Positions 36,041 through 48,031 of a stretch of DNA of 64,000 nt are shown here, one piece after another (the first letter of the stretch is position 1; each line of letters begins with the position of its first letter). This DNA comes from Sacculina carcini (taxonomy: Eukaryota; Arthropoda; Thecostraca; Sacculinidae). The notes under the pieces were generated by a model that saw nothing but the letters and a program-made list of their open reading frames with translations, was not told the DNA's origin and ran no database searches. Both the position numbers and the translations under genes were made by a program. The stretch spans positions 2,351,001 to 2,415,000 of the forward strand of contig OU696582.1 of the NCBI GenBank assembly GCA_916048095.2. The letters are read 5' to 3'.

Positions 36041-39000
36041 GAGTCAGCCATATATCGTCCCCTATTTTTTGGCCTGTGTATTATATTGTGAAAATTAATT
36101 CCATAATTCATCAATCGTCAATCGTCAATTATTCATCGCCAATAATAAATAATTAATTGTCAATCATCAATAATTTATTGCCAATAAAAAATGATTAATC
36201 GTCAATTATAAGTATTTAATTGTCAATTATATATAATTAATTGTCAACAATAAATAATTATTTGTCAATAATAAATAATTAATCGTCAATCATCAATAAC
36301 TAAGTGTGAATAATAATGAATTAATTGTCAATAATAAAAAATTAATTGTCAATAATAAATAATTAGTTGTCAATAATAAACAATTAATTGTCAATAATAG
36401 ATAATTAATTGTCAATAATATAAATTAATTGTCAATAATATAAATTAATTGTCAATAATATAAATTAATTGTCAATAATATAAATTAATTGTCAATAATA
36501 AATAATTAATTGTCAACAATAAATAATTAACTGTCAATAAAAAATAATTCATTGTCAATAATGAATAATTAATTGTCAATAATAAATAATTAATTGTCAA
36601 TAATAAATAATTAATTGTCAATAATAAATAATTAAGTGTCAATAATAAATAATTAAGTGCCAATCAATAATTAATAAATTTTCTTTAATTTGTTGACGCA
36701 CCCCAAGTTTGAACAGGTTTCTACGAACACATGAACACACAGCGCCATTTTAGCATTGCTAAAGCTTCTAACAGAGCTTATCATATACTTTTTCAATGGA
36801 AATATCTCTTCAGGAGCCTGGCCTTGGCTAGCGGTTCTGGGATACTGGAACTCACGCAAAGGAGCCATCACATTTCAGTGCGGAGGGGCGCTGATCACAC
36901 AAATACACGTGCTTACGGCAGCCCATTGTGTTCACGAAAAAGATTCGTTGTAAGTTTCAGTACACGGACATTTACACGGTGCAATCTACGTATGTGTTGT
37001 GTACTACTTGTAATTGAAAACTAAACGTATACGGTGGGACACTTATATATATATTGTGACATTCCAATAAATTTCAGATGATTATTTACGATATTTTTCG
37101 TTATCAGTGTGTCTGTTTTAACTTAACGACTACAATTGAACAGCTGGTAATTATCATAATATAAATACCTCATTTAAGATACTATTTATGCATTCTCTAA
37201 CACCTAAATTTGTTCATAAGGTATCAATCATTAGTATCTTCATCAATTTTGTGGATATTTTTCGTGTGACATTTCCTGGTACTTTGCACACACGTCATTT
37301 ATACGTATTGTGTGCTTGTGCGTTACCATTTCAGTATCTTTAACTATGGACACGTAAATCCTTGGTTCAAGGCCAGGATTTAATCCGACAGACCCGGATA
37401 TAAGAGAGCCCCGGTTATAAGAAAGTATTCCTTCGGGCCCGTCTTCTATAGTTTACGTGTAATTTCCTCGGATATAAAAGAATCGCGGATGTATGACCCT
37501 TTTTTCTATTTCGACAACTCTTATATACTGGACACACTATATATTTTGGGCTAGTTTTACGGGTGTGGTCACCCTCTAAGCTAGGAATTTATTGTATATT
37601 TACGCAGCTTAGAAAATGAGCATTGCTGGATCACGCATGTTTAGTTGAATCTCATTTATACGATTTTTTCAGGTCAATGACGATTGATATTCTAGATTTG
37701 GCCACCGAGACAAAACTGAAAGATTCCGGGACGTCTGCAGTGTCTGTTTATCGTGTACATAATTGAGGGTCTGACAGCTCGAAGCATCGCCCAGGCTTAG
37801 CTAAATAAACATTTGGTCACGAATTTCTCAGACAGCAGCGTGTCGTAGCATTGTACCAGTATCGCGTGCACTAACGTTTGACGGCAGCGTCAGTGCGGTT
37901 TGCATCGTGTACGGACGATGAGTGCATGCTTGTGTGGAATTTGAAGCCGGTGTTACAACATATTGTTTTATTGTGCATCAGTAGAGGAAGTCTGGCATTG
38001 AAGCCTGCGCGCGCACAATGCGACTTGTACACGCATTATTGTTTAAACTTTGTGGAATATTGTGGATTGGTCCTGGTGTTCATACCGTCGATGTGTTCGG
38101 GGGAAATTCATTGAACGACAATACGCTTCTGGCAAACTTCTTGGCTGGTGTTGTCGACGTTGACCGCCATCATCAAGAAAGCGTGGTCCAAAATGATGGA
38201 TGGATGCGAGCATGCTATCTTAGCAGCGGTCTCAACATTTCCAGGGTGGATCCACATCTGTGCACTCATTTGCTTGTTTTCTACGGTGGAATCGGCGCTG
38301 ATGGTATGTTAAATGTCTCAGTGGAGAGCGAGCTTAAGCTGCGTCAAATCGTCAAACTGAAGACGGCCAATTCACGCCTCGTTGTCAGTGTGACCATCGG
38401 AGCCGATAACGACCGATTTGCCGCAGTGGCTTCTGATCAAGATAGACGAGTGGCGTTCAGTCAATCCGTAGCTTCATTTTTGCAGAAAACAAATGTTGAT
38501 GGTATTGACTTGGACTGGGAGTTTCCGGCATATTTCCGACCGTTCAATGAGCGCCATGATTTCACTTTACTTCTGCAGAGCTTGAGACAAGCTCTCGACA
38601 ATCTCGGACGGCGACGGATCCTCAGTGCTGCTGTCGGCGCTCCTATAGACATTGTTGACCTATCGTACGAGGTATCTGCCATCAGTGTCCTGGTTGACTT
38701 CATCAGCATCATGACTTATGATTATCACTTATATTCTCCGTTGACTCCGGTGACCGGACACAACGCGCCGCTGTTCGCTTCGCAAAGAGACAAAGGAGCG
38801 TTCAGAAGTCTCAACACCAACGCCAGCGTTCATTACTGGATAGAAAAAGGCATGCCAAAAAGCAAAATCCTTGTTGGCTTGCCTACATACGGCCACGGAT
38901 TTCGGCTTGCCCATGCCAATCACAATGATTTATATGCTCCAGCAAGTGGTCCATGGAAAGATGGCTATATCGGTTTGGTGGATGTTTGTAAAATGCTCCG

Positions 39001-42000
39001 ATCTGGAGGAGTTGTCGTGTGGGATGCGTACGCTCTCGTGCCCTACATGTACCACGGCTCATTGTGGTTTTCATTCGACAATGCTGCAAGTCTTATGGCC
39101 AAGGCGGCATTTGTTCGCTCCATGGATGTAGCGGGAGCAATGACCTACGACCTGAATCATGACGATTGGCAAAACGCTTGCGGGTTCGGAGTGTATCCGC
39201 TGCATGCTGTTATCAAGGCTATATTACCGACTGGTCTTTGACTAGGTGATCACGAAAACTTGAGTCGTACTTCACCCATAATAATCGCTTCTGTTGCTTT
39301 GTCAAATGCCAACTCTTTTTTATTTGTTCTTTGCATGGTGAATCATCTGCAATGCTTCTCATTCGGTCCTAAATCTTTTTTTGCTTGAGCTATTGCAGTA
39401 TCGTATTCTTTCATCTACTTCTCAAGTCAATTCGTCAACTTCAACCTGTCCTAAATTTATCTTGCCTTTATGTTCCATAATTACACTCCAGAACTTCAAC
39501 TTCTTTCTATTTAAGTCAGCGTGGCTTGTTCCCTGTCATTCCCACAATTTGTTACAATCTGTGTTGTTTAGTTATAAAAGTCCTAAAGCCTTAGTTGTTC
39601 CCCCATGTCTACACGCATTGTTGTCGCTTCATAAACGACCCTTACCTCGTCATCCTGTCCCACTAAGTTGTTTTGCTGCCACTAACAAATCTACATTATC
39701 GATCAAGTTTTTCTTTTTTTCTGCAACCGTCTTTGCAATTATCTACCATCACATCTTCAACTAATGAGACCCATTGCTTCGTTATCGTCTGCCCTCCACG
39801 AATATCTTCTTGTGCCTCCTTTAGTCTAACTTCGTTCCTACAGGCTTGTAATTTTAAAATGTTATTGTTTTATATCATTAACTATATCGTGTGATATGTA
39901 ATATAATTTTCCCTAATGATAATTATTTTATCGTATATTTCTTTTATCGTATATTCTTCTATTGTATGAAACTTTCTCTCCTGAACTTTAATGTAAACTG
40001 TAAACTCTTCCCATGTTTGTGATATCTTCCTCCGATTTGATATGCATGCCCACGTCTGTGCGATACGTTTCGCGCATTTTTTCCTATTTGAATGTCATAT
40101 CGAATAAATGTTGTTGTTGTTTTGTGAGTAAGTATTTGTGGAATGAATTTAGCTACTATCTCCTGATGGACAAGCTGGTATGAAAGACAGCTCATGACTC
40201 TTCAAATCAATGCTCAATTTCATACGACCTGAAAATAGGATAAGCATGTGACTTTGCTTGGGTCAGGCTAAGTAAAAAGTATTTTTTGTCAATAAAATCA
40301 CTGACTGTCACTAACTACACCTACGCATCTGCAGAACGGATTGACCTGAATAACAAGTGTCGCATGATCTACTAATCCAGAGTTACTCAACCTGGGTCAT
40401 CTGACCATTTTGGGGGATGCAGCTTTTTTGAGGGAGCATAGGACCGAATTTAAAAAATGAGGATCACCATATTTTCTCACGGGCCACAAATGATTTATGT
40501 TGAAACAATTTATTACTCTATGCTATTATTGTCCATGTTGTACATTTAAATCGTGTGATCCGCCTCGACAGTGAGACCCCCGGTGTTTGCCTGGGGCGTG
40601 TGCTTGATCCTCCGACGTCCGTGTATGTCTGTGTGCTCATCCCACCTGTACGTATGGTGGTGACGTTGTTTTGGAGGTCGATGGAAATAGTCGCCGGTGT
40701 ACATAAGAAAGTACTCTGGAGAAGTAGCGACGATCGATGTGTGCAAAGAAGCCACGCACTGTTTCTGGGGGGCCACAGGGATTTGCATTGTGTTGAAGGG
40801 GGCCATGACAAGAAACAAAGTTGAGAAACACTACTAATGGACGTCTTGCCATTTCCGCCTGAACGTGCATTAGAACATCTGGGAATTTACTTGAACGACC
40901 TCCATTGAGTCCTAACACATGTAATGGAATGTTTTGAGAATGTAGAAATACATGTACCATTGTATACAGCACATGACAATAGCAACGCCAGGTATTTGGT
41001 ATAGCGCTGAAATATTCAATAGACACACACAACAGACAAAAAGATTGACGACAGTAATATACTGATATAAAGGCTGACCAGTGTATGGCTAAAATTCGTT
41101 GTCGAACAAAGCAATGACATTAATTCATTCATACAGCTACCGTGGGTGCTTGGAATGCGTTTTATGAAGGTTATTTCTGTCAGAAAACTCTGGACAGTTT
41201 CAAGGCAAAAAACTGATATTCTTTTTGGAAAAGCGGAATTCATTCTCAATAATTTAATATATTTATTTGTTATATATTAATGTTATATATTTAATCCATA
41301 ACATTATTATTTGTTATTTGTTATTGTTACATATTATTTGTTATATATATATATATATTGTTATATATTTAATCTATATATATATTTTCTATTTGGTGTA
41401 AGTTTTAAAAAATAATTTGTATTTATTGCTGTTTGATTAATTATTTGGGAATAAATGGCAAATTGAAACATATATGAGTATGCGTGTGGGTGGGTGTTTG
41501 TACAGTGTTGTGTGTTGCTCTAGTGAGTGTATATCTACGTGTGTTGCTGTTGTTGTGGGTTCTGCTGTGGGCTCAATGATTCATTATGGAATGAGATGTA
41601 CACATGAACACGCCGTAAAAACGGTTGGATTATCGGCTTCAGATTGTTCAGTTCCCCTGATTTATGCTCGTTTGTATGAGGTAGATACTTCCGTGTATCT
41701 TGTTTTGCATCCCTGAAGTGCCTGTTTCCAGCTAAGATTGTTCAAGTATCGAAGGCGTTAATTGATTTCCTGCATAGGCTACCCAGTAGCATTGTTCAAT
41801 TATGGGAATATCACATTCATTTTGATAATGAGGTTATCAAATAAACATAATTAATCGTTAAAAATGATAATTAATCACGTGCAATCACTGTCTTGTGGTA
41901 AATCGGGTCTGAAAAAAGCTATGTTTATGAGCTGTCTTATAGTTAAGGAGACTTCAAATGCGTTGAAAATAAGGGTTTCATTGATATTGTGTCATAGTAA

Positions 42001-45000
42001 GCTCGGTTACGAACAAAACATCGTCTATCCATTAACACTACGACAATCCCAGCTCAGAACATCCAGATAATATAGCAAGTTAGCCGATAATATAGCCAAG
42101 AACACCAACAAAGCAAAAGCCAAAACAAAGCCAGAACCGAAATGGTTGCAATAAAAATGTATTTACTGTTTTTTTCAGAAAAAGAAACCGTGCAAAATTT
42201 CACCACTTGATAATCTTATAATTATGAACAATCTTGCAATTACTGATTGGATAATTATTGATTTAATAACGGTATCATTTGCTAATAATAAAATTACTCT
42301 CTAAAATTTGCTTCCAAATGCCTAATCATGTATCGCTCGCTGGTTTTCGTGCATTGTACAGGCGTGTGGTTCGTCTTGGAGATCATGTGCTCAACAACGA
42401 TTCCGACGTTGATACGGTGCAAGATTGCCATGTTGCTAATGTCACAATGCATCAACATTACGACCCGGTCTCGTACGCCAACGATATTGCCATAATCACA
42501 TTGGAAAAAGCGGTCGATATCAACGGTGATTGGTTTGATTTTTTACATTTCCCAATTGCAGTGGTATCGTACTTTTTCGCATTTGTGGTATAGCCATATA
42601 TGCATCGGTACATACACGGCATAATCTGCAATCATTGTGCTATGCAACATTTAGTCGTTGCAAAGCTGTACTGCCTCCACAAAGTGAACATGCACAGTTC
42701 TAGCTCAAACATGCAAACACGCACGCAAACACTCGTTTGCACGGTTACTTCGGTTATGGCAGTGGTTCCCAACCTGGGGGTAAATTACCCCCTGGGGTAA
42801 TTTAGCAATTGTTCGGGGGTAATGTAGGGGTGACAGGAAAATGTACATAATTCTGAAATTCAAGAAAACATTGCGGTACCTTGTATTCGGATTAATGTTA
42901 ACTTAGCATATTATGTTTATTGTTTGCATTGTGTGGATATTGTATTGCTCATATGGCGTGTTATATATAGTTGTGTGTGCACGCGTGCGTGTGTGTGTGA
43001 ATGCTTACAGTAACATGTACAGTAACAAAGGGGTAACATGCTTAATATGGGATGCTAAATTGGGTAACAAGCTGAAAATAGTTGGGAACCAATGGGCTAT
43101 GGTAATTGGCTTAATGTAATTGAACGCGCGGTATTCTTCAATATTCAGGACCGTTTTTTTGGTTGATATTCTTAGTAGGAGTATTATGCACGCTACACCA
43201 CACAGTAAAGTTGAGGCCTATAATACACACCAAATATTATGCATATATAGCTTTATTGCGGCATACAGACAATGTATACATCTGATTCTGATGTTAACTG
43301 TACGTGAATATGGTGCTCGGTGCCGACAGACGCTGTTCATACTGTTTGCCTGCCGTTGACAGCCGCGGCGCGTAATGCCTCGCTGAAAGGAAGACATCCC
43401 TACATTGCCGGATGGGGCACGACCAAATTTCGTGAGTCATCGACGCTTTTGCAGAAATACTTTTAACTAGTCGAGACGTAATGTCCTCAGCTCAAGCTAA
43501 TGCTCGCATTGATGCAGCGGTAATGCTTCGGTTTTTCAATAGGAATATCATTGATCGTTCAGATACCACTAGGATTTGCAGCTACGCTACACTTTGCGTT
43601 GAGTCCATGAGTGCAGCGAATCGATTTCGATAGGTTAGGTTAGGTTAGGTCAGTGTTTTTTAACCTAGGGTCGAAGTAATCGGCGGTTTGGTGGACCCAC
43701 TCGTATAATTCGCTCTGTTTGGGCATGATTGGGCGCAGCTAATCACACCACAATAAAAAATAATCACAATCCAAGATGGAGTAAGTTTTCCTATCGATTT
43801 TGTATTTATATATACTCATATTTATATTCATATATATTTATATTTCTGTATTTTCTCTATTGCCTTCCGTTGTCAACTCCATATCAGTGGCCGATGTAGG
43901 ATATATTTTCACGATCCCTAGTCATGGACCGTATAATTTACCAGGGTAGTTCCAAAACTAGTTGCATCCTATTTTTTATTCTGCTCCAAATAATTGAAGG
44001 AAGGTGAAATTTACACCATATTATGATTTATCTGTTATAATCATATGCAAAAATTTTCATTAAAATTTCTCCATTGCAAATAGTCACGTCCTGACGTCTG
44101 GACAAAAATAATTATTATGGTGACTCGTCAGAAGCAGAAATGAGTCATTGAATCTCTTCACAAGCAAGCGAATGCACCCACTGAAAATCAGCGATGCCTG
44201 AAGAAACTCCATGAAACAGACACGGTGGATAAGAACACAGTGATGATATGTGTTAGTCGTTTTAATAGAGGTGCAAGTGATGCCAAGAAAGACGGTGCAC
44301 ACCACTTTTCCCGCTGATGTTTGTGTCTTGAATTTCCTCTATGCTGGAGAGTTTAAGACCGCGTTATCACCCGTGGCGGGACATCACCACTATGAGCCAC
44401 AGCCCAAAAGGCAGTCGCTGGAATGCCACTACTCGAACTCTCCAGCATAGAGGAAATTCAAGACACAAACATCAGCGGGAAAAGTGATGCGCACCGTCTT
44501 CGGGACCGTCTTTCTTGGCATCATTTTCACTGCTATGAAAACGACTGACCCATCTCCTTACTGTGCTCTTATCCACCGTGTCTGCTTCATATAGTTTCTT
44601 CAGGCATCGCTGAATGTCAATGGTTGCATTCGCTTGCTTGTGAGGAAATTCAATGACACATCTCTGTTTCTGACGAGTCACCACGACAATATTTTTTGTC
44701 AAGACATCACGTTGTAAATATTTGCAATAGAGAAATGAAAATTGCAGCATGTGCTGGTAACAGGTAAATCATAATACGGTATAAATTTCAACTTCCTCCA
44801 ATTACTTGGGGCGGAGTTAAAAAATAGGAGGCGCTACTTTTGGAACGACCCTAGTATTTAACAACAAATATTATTCTTATTACATTAACTATTGAGGATT
44901 GTTTTCTGTCATCAACAGGAGGATCGGCCAGCGACGTGCTGCTGGAAACTCAGGTGCGAGTGTATGATCAGGAGCGGTGCAGACGGTCGTACGCTCGCTT

Positions 45001-46468
45001 CAATCAAGTGAACATCAGCGATCTTGTGATGTGTGCCTCGTCACGCGGCAAGGACGCGTGTCAGGTTGGAAACGTGCTCTAAATCAGTGTATCTCAACGT
45101 CGGGCATATGGCCCCCTTGAGTGTCATGGGAGGCGTTCCCCTTGAAGGGTCATAAGACCAAATTTAAAAATGGGTTACCACCATGTTTGCCCACAGGCCA
45201 CAACAAATATATGATGAAACAATTTACTCCTCTGGAGAAGTTGTGTCGCGACGATCCATGTGTCCAAGGACTTCTAGGTGGTTAAAAAGGGGTAAATGCC
45301 TAAGTGACAGCTGCTACATGGGAAGAAGCCGAAGCTCATGATGACAGTTATGTCCCGTGCAGCTCACTGCCATCGCAGAATCAACCATCTCCCCGGTATG
45401 ACACCACATGGACGTAAGACGTATTAGAGAGTGTCACATCCCCAGAATGCATGACGCAACGCATGACTGACATCTCATACCATCATTTACTGCTGGGTGG
45501 AGAGAGGCTGTTGGATTATAGAATTCGCCCTATGGAATTCTCCTCCGCCGGGATTCAAACCACGGTACTCCCACTTGTGGGGTGGGTGTGCTACCACTAC
45601 ACCACGGAGTCCAACAAAATGCTAAGGGCTGCTTCTGGGGGCCACAAGGGCTCACATTGTGTTGAAGGGGACCATGGCAAGAAAAGGGTTGAGAAACACT
45701 GCTCTAAATATCATTTTCTTTTAGGTGCGTAATTGTCCTGATTCCGGATTATCCACTTAATAATGAACCACCAATAGTGAATAGGTTTTGGTAGAATGTT
45801 TTCTCTGGAAAAATGATGGATGGCGTGGTAACTCAAGAAAGTCCACCTGATGAAAGACAGCCGCTTTTTCAGCACTTGGAGGTTCTCTCTCATACGCTTT
45901 CCTAAACACGTGAACAATTCATTGTTTATCGCAATTTTTATATGCTCTAATTCATAACACATTCCTATAAGTGCAATACAAATTGTCCCCGCTATAGATT
46001 AATATTCAGTGTCTTAAACGCAAATGAAACATTCCAACTCAAAAAGCATACATACATGATTCCTCCCAAATGCAGTCCCATGAAAACTATTAATAGTACA
46101 ATAAAAATGAGCAAAGTCAAATTTAACACAATTGTAGGTATCGTAAAACATCTGAAATCAAACATTACAAAGTGTTGTGCATTCCACTTTGTTCTGAACA
46201 GTAAAATGAAGCGTATATTGGAGCGAAAATGGTAAGAATCGACATCAGACAATTTTACTGCTTGTGTATGTATGTGTATGTGTGTGTGTGTGTGTGTGTG
46301 TGACAGGGAGATAGTGGGGGGCCAATGATGATGCCTCTCCCTGGAGGCAGCCAGTGGTACACGCACGGCATTGTGTCGTTCGGTTTCAGATGTGCGCACC
46401 CCCGACATCCGGGCGTATATACGCGAGTGGCCAAATACATTGGCTGGATAGAGGAGCAACTCAATTGA
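33828..46468 (+). CDS. CLIP-domain trypsin-like serine protease, seven exons
   Basis: Exons: 33828-33891, 34312-35262, 36814-36949, 42362-42525, 43330-43431, 44919-45064, 46307-46468. All introns are GT..AG and phases match, giving 574 residues. Exon 1 is a signal peptide ([20 protein letters not shown]). Exon 2 holds a six-Cys CLIP domain (about residues 93-144: [11 protein letters not shown], then C, C and CC), a long Ser/Thr-rich linker and the activation site SLR|IVGG at Arg329. Exon 3 has the His (LTAAHC), exon 4 the Asp (NDIAII), exon 7 the Ser (GDSGGP). Asp six residues before the Ser (KDACQGDSGGP) predicts trypsin-like cleavage after Arg/Lys. Such zymogens act in extracellular cascades (clotting, melanisation, Toll activation); which one is unknown. 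Intron 3 contains a GH18 gene on the same strand. AATAAA at 46682-46687 is a candidate poly(A) signal. Confidence 0.93.
36008..36037. repeat. (AT)n microsatellite in protease intron 2
   Basis: A pure AT run between exons 2 and 3 of the protease. Confidence 0.9.
36110..36665. repeat. AT-rich ~20-bp minisatellite in protease intron 2
   Basis: About 28 tandem copies of a unit close to AATTAATTGTCAATAATAAAT, with some 19-bp variants. The array ends roughly 150 bases before exon 3 at 36814. It is read as a stop-poor Leu/Asn-rich frame on the minus strand, which is an artefact. Confidence 0.9.
37355..37560. mobile_element. Possible Tigger/pogo-like MITE remnant
   Basis: Phrases such as GGATATAAGAGAGCCCCGG and ACTCTTATATACTGGACAC resemble repeated arms of pogo-type elements. 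Ends and a TA duplication were not resolved, so the class is a guess. Confidence 0.35.
38018..39241 (+). CDS. GH18 chitinase-like protein, intronless, nested in a protease intron
   Basis: A single 407-codon frame. The N-terminus ([20 protein letters not shown]) is a likely signal peptide. The glycoside hydrolase 18 domain fills the rest: SVTIGAD (SxGG-like strand) near 114-120, catalytic [10 protein letters not shown] at 151-160 with Glu158 as the acid, MTYD at 222-225, and a late [10 protein letters not shown] block. The catalytic DxxDxDxE motif is intact, so activity on chitin or a related glycan is plausible. There is no chitin-binding domain, and at about 400 residues it is a minimal GH18. 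Arthropod chitinase genes usually have introns, so the uninterrupted frame suggests a retrocopy, although an ancient intronless gene is possible. It lies on the same strand within intron 3 of the protease (36950-42361). A LINE 3' fragment begins about 130 bases downstream. Confidence 0.88.
   Translation: MRLVHALLFKLCGILWIGPGVHTVDVFGGNSLNDNTLLANFLAGVVDVDRHHQESVVQNDGWMRACYLSSGLNISRVDPHLCTHLLVFYGGIGADGMLNVSVESELKLRQIVKLKTANSRLVVSVTIGADNDRFAAVASDQDRRVAFSQSVASFLQKTNVDGIDLDWEFPAYFRPFNERHDFTLLLQSLRQALDNLGRRRILSAAVGAPIDIVDLSYEVSAISVLVDFISIMTYDYHLYSPLTPVTGHNAPLFASQRDKGAFRSLNTNASVHYWIEKGMPKSKILVGLPTYGHGFRLAHANHNDLYAPASGPWKDGYIGLVDVCKMLRSGGVVVWDAYALVPYMYHGSLWFSFDNAASLMAKAAFVRSMDVAGAMTYDLNHDDWQNACGFGVYPLHAVIKAILPTGL
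39375..40117 (+). pseudogene. LINE 3'-end fragment (copy E)
   Basis: Decayed frames retain [12 protein letters not shown] and the [13 protein letters not shown] block, equivalent to RRAVPLVSPPALHE and SAKSFYFSAPRLYN of copy A. It ends CATATCGAATAAATG plus (TTG)n, the family tail. It lies just downstream of the GH18 gene, inside protease intron 3. Confidence 0.65.
40377..40830. mobile_element. hAT-type non-autonomous element
   Basis: Ends near CCAGAGTTACTCAACC and GTTGAGAAACA are inverted. CTACTAAT occurs directly outside both ends (40369-40376 and 40831-40838). The exact terminal base is uncertain by a few positions. Located in protease intron 3. Confidence 0.65.
42760..43094. mobile_element. 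hAT-type MITE in protease intron 4
   Basis: Ends CAGTGGTTCCCAACC and GTTGGGAACCAATG are inverted repeats, and flanks GGTTATGG and GGCTATGG match at 7 of 8 positions. 335 bp, no coding capacity. Confidence 0.75.
43631..43650 (+). repeat. Short interstitial TTAGG run
   Basis: Three to four tandem TAGGT units (arthropod telomere-type repeat) next to a hAT-like end (CAGTGTTTTTTAACC). Another short run is at 2601-2614. Confidence 0.6.
43941..44854. mobile_element. Mariner-derived fold-back element in protease intron 5
   Basis: TA target sites flank the element (43939-43940 and 44855-44856). The two halves are inverted copies of each other from the tips (CCAGGGTAGTTCC and GGAACGACCCTAG) to the centre. 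Each half encodes a remnant of a mariner transposase N-terminus; on the minus strand (44750-44472) it reads [20 protein letters not shown] and [15 protein letters not shown], a helix-turn-helix region. The centre has arms of about 45 bases (44309-44353 and 44437-44481) that look perfectly complementary, separated by an 83-base loop. No catalytic domain remains. Read-through in the host intron would give a long hairpin RNA. Confidence 0.85.
45085..45701. mobile_element. hAT-type element carrying a SINE, protease intron 6
   Basis: Ends CAGTGTATCTCAAC and GTTGAGAAACACTG are inverted, with an exact 8-bp duplication CTCTAAAT (45077-45084 and 45702-45709). It begins only 20 bases after the donor of exon 6. 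A tRNA-derived SINE is nested at about 45305-45612. Confidence 0.9.
45305..45612 (-). mobile_element. tRNA-derived SINE nested in a hAT element
   Basis: On the minus strand it starts GGACTCCGTGGTGTAGTGG, with the family body (CAGCAGTAAATG and GGTTGATTCTGCGATGGCAG) and an end near TTCTTCCCATGTAGCAGC. Same family as 52840-53136. Confidence 0.85.
46269..46302. repeat. TG microsatellite at the acceptor of protease exon 7
   Basis: TATG and pure TG units run up to TGTGACAG, the acceptor of the exon that carries the catalytic Ser. The usual C/T tract is replaced by TG repeats. Confidence 0.9.
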
Positions 46469-46590
46469 CCAGTCATATTCGCTCGAATCAATGCAAACGC
46501 CCAAATGTCGTTTTTCAATGAAGAACTGCTTATAACCAGATATTTTTTGCAATTTAATTGAAATGAGTGATTAATTTTCATAGGCAAGAT

Positions 46591-46593
<3 letters not shown>

Positions 46594-46644
<51 letters not shown>
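46594..46644. repeat. (AT)n microsatellite in the protease 3' region
   Basis: An AT run about 130 bases after the protease stop codon and before the candidate AATAAA at 46682. Confidence 0.9.
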
Positions 46645-46645
<1 letters not shown>

Positions 46646-46689
46646 TGGACATGCTGTGATGTTTACTCTACACAAACACGAAATAAATC

Positions 46690-47863
46690 GTAAATCGATG
46701 ACTAATTGTAATTTTTATAATATATGCATATTCACAACATTTTCACATATTTTGACGGCATCATCTGACGGAATAGATTAGAAAAGAAAGATATATTCAT
46801 TACATATAATTATTTTCAAAGTCAATTGCTGTAAGTCAAATCACAATTGGGCAGTATACAAAAATATTATCAAATATATTAGTATAAATTGTTTATTATT
46901 GGACAACATAAATTGAATTAATATCGCCAAAAATGCATTCAAATTTCCTGTTGAATCATTGAGATCTTCAGTTTGTTTGATATTGCATTTAAATTTAAAT
47001 ATAATATGTTAAATTTGTATTTGCATTTGTATTTGGATTTCGAAACGACACAGTAAACATATATAATAAAACCAAACAACATCTTTTCATGTGTCGGGAG
47101 AAGCCATAAATGCTTGTATCCCTTGAAAAAAAGCAAGCACAAATATGAAAAAATAAAAATGTAACATCTGACAAGTGGATAGGTAATGCAAATATTTTCT
47201 TCTTTGTTGAAAATGATGTGCTCACGTTTCTGTCCACCAGTTTGCGTCCAAAAACGGGTTCCTCTAGTTTGCACACGTCGCTCTTGTGTTTATTGATCAA
47301 TAGCTACTGTAGTGTGTACCCGCCCAGGCGAACGAACGCCGAATTGGACAGAACAACAAGAAGCGAATAGAATCTGGATAAAGCTACCGCACTAATCTGC
47401 TGTGGATCGTGAATTCAGTGCCAGCTTCGACTTGTGCTTTGATCAAGACTATAGAACAATTCTGGTGACCTCTGTGATTGCAAGCCATGTGTGAATCAAA
47501 TGATAAGTTGATCGCACCAATCAGCCCATCAAAACATTAAACGTTGTCATGACTACCAGAAAAATATCACCAGATTTGATCATGCGTATTCACCGCTGGC
47601 CACAGCTGATATCCAAAGTTGCAAAGTTTGCTTGATTGCTAAACTTGTAAATTGCTGCCGGCTGGTTCATCAACAAGGAAACAATCTTGTTGCATGTCGT
47701 ATCAATTGCAAAAACGGTTGTGTTTTAGCATTGAGTCGATTGAGTATCGGTGGCGCAGGAAAGTTTCAACGTAAAATACAACTAATGAGACCAACAGGCA
47801 AACTACTGAACAACAATGGCTCCAGTATCGAGGGTTTATTGGGGTGACCAGTGGTGCTTAAAT
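46690..47863. other. No recognised gene
   Basis: AT-rich intergenic DNA between the protease and the next repeat. No domain, exon or repeat end was recognised. Confidence 0.4.
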
Positions 47864-48031
47864 CAGTGGCGGCGCCAGGATTTTTTCCGGTGGGGGGGGG
47901 GGGGGGCTGAGAAGGGGTTAAAGAAAAAAGTGCTTTGGTTTGGCGAAACATGATGAAATACACTCGAAATACGCATGGTCAGGATTTTTTTTGTTTTTGA
48001 GTCCGCCAAAGTTTTCTTGACACCGTCACTG
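47864..48031. mobile_element. Small hAT-type MITE with a G-run
   Basis: Ends CAGTGGCGGCGCCAGGA and CACCGTCACTG are imperfect inverted repeats. Flanks GCTTAAAT and GCTGAAAC match at 6 of 8. It resembles 50934-51275, including the run of G after TTTTTCCGG. Confidence 0.55.

Noticed and set aside
37878..38114. Alternative 78-codon frame overlapping the GH18 start
   Set aside because: It overlaps the GH18 signal-peptide region in another frame and has no homology.
43631..43650. Telomere or chromosome end
   Set aside because: Only three to four TTAGG units inside a gene intron; interstitial.
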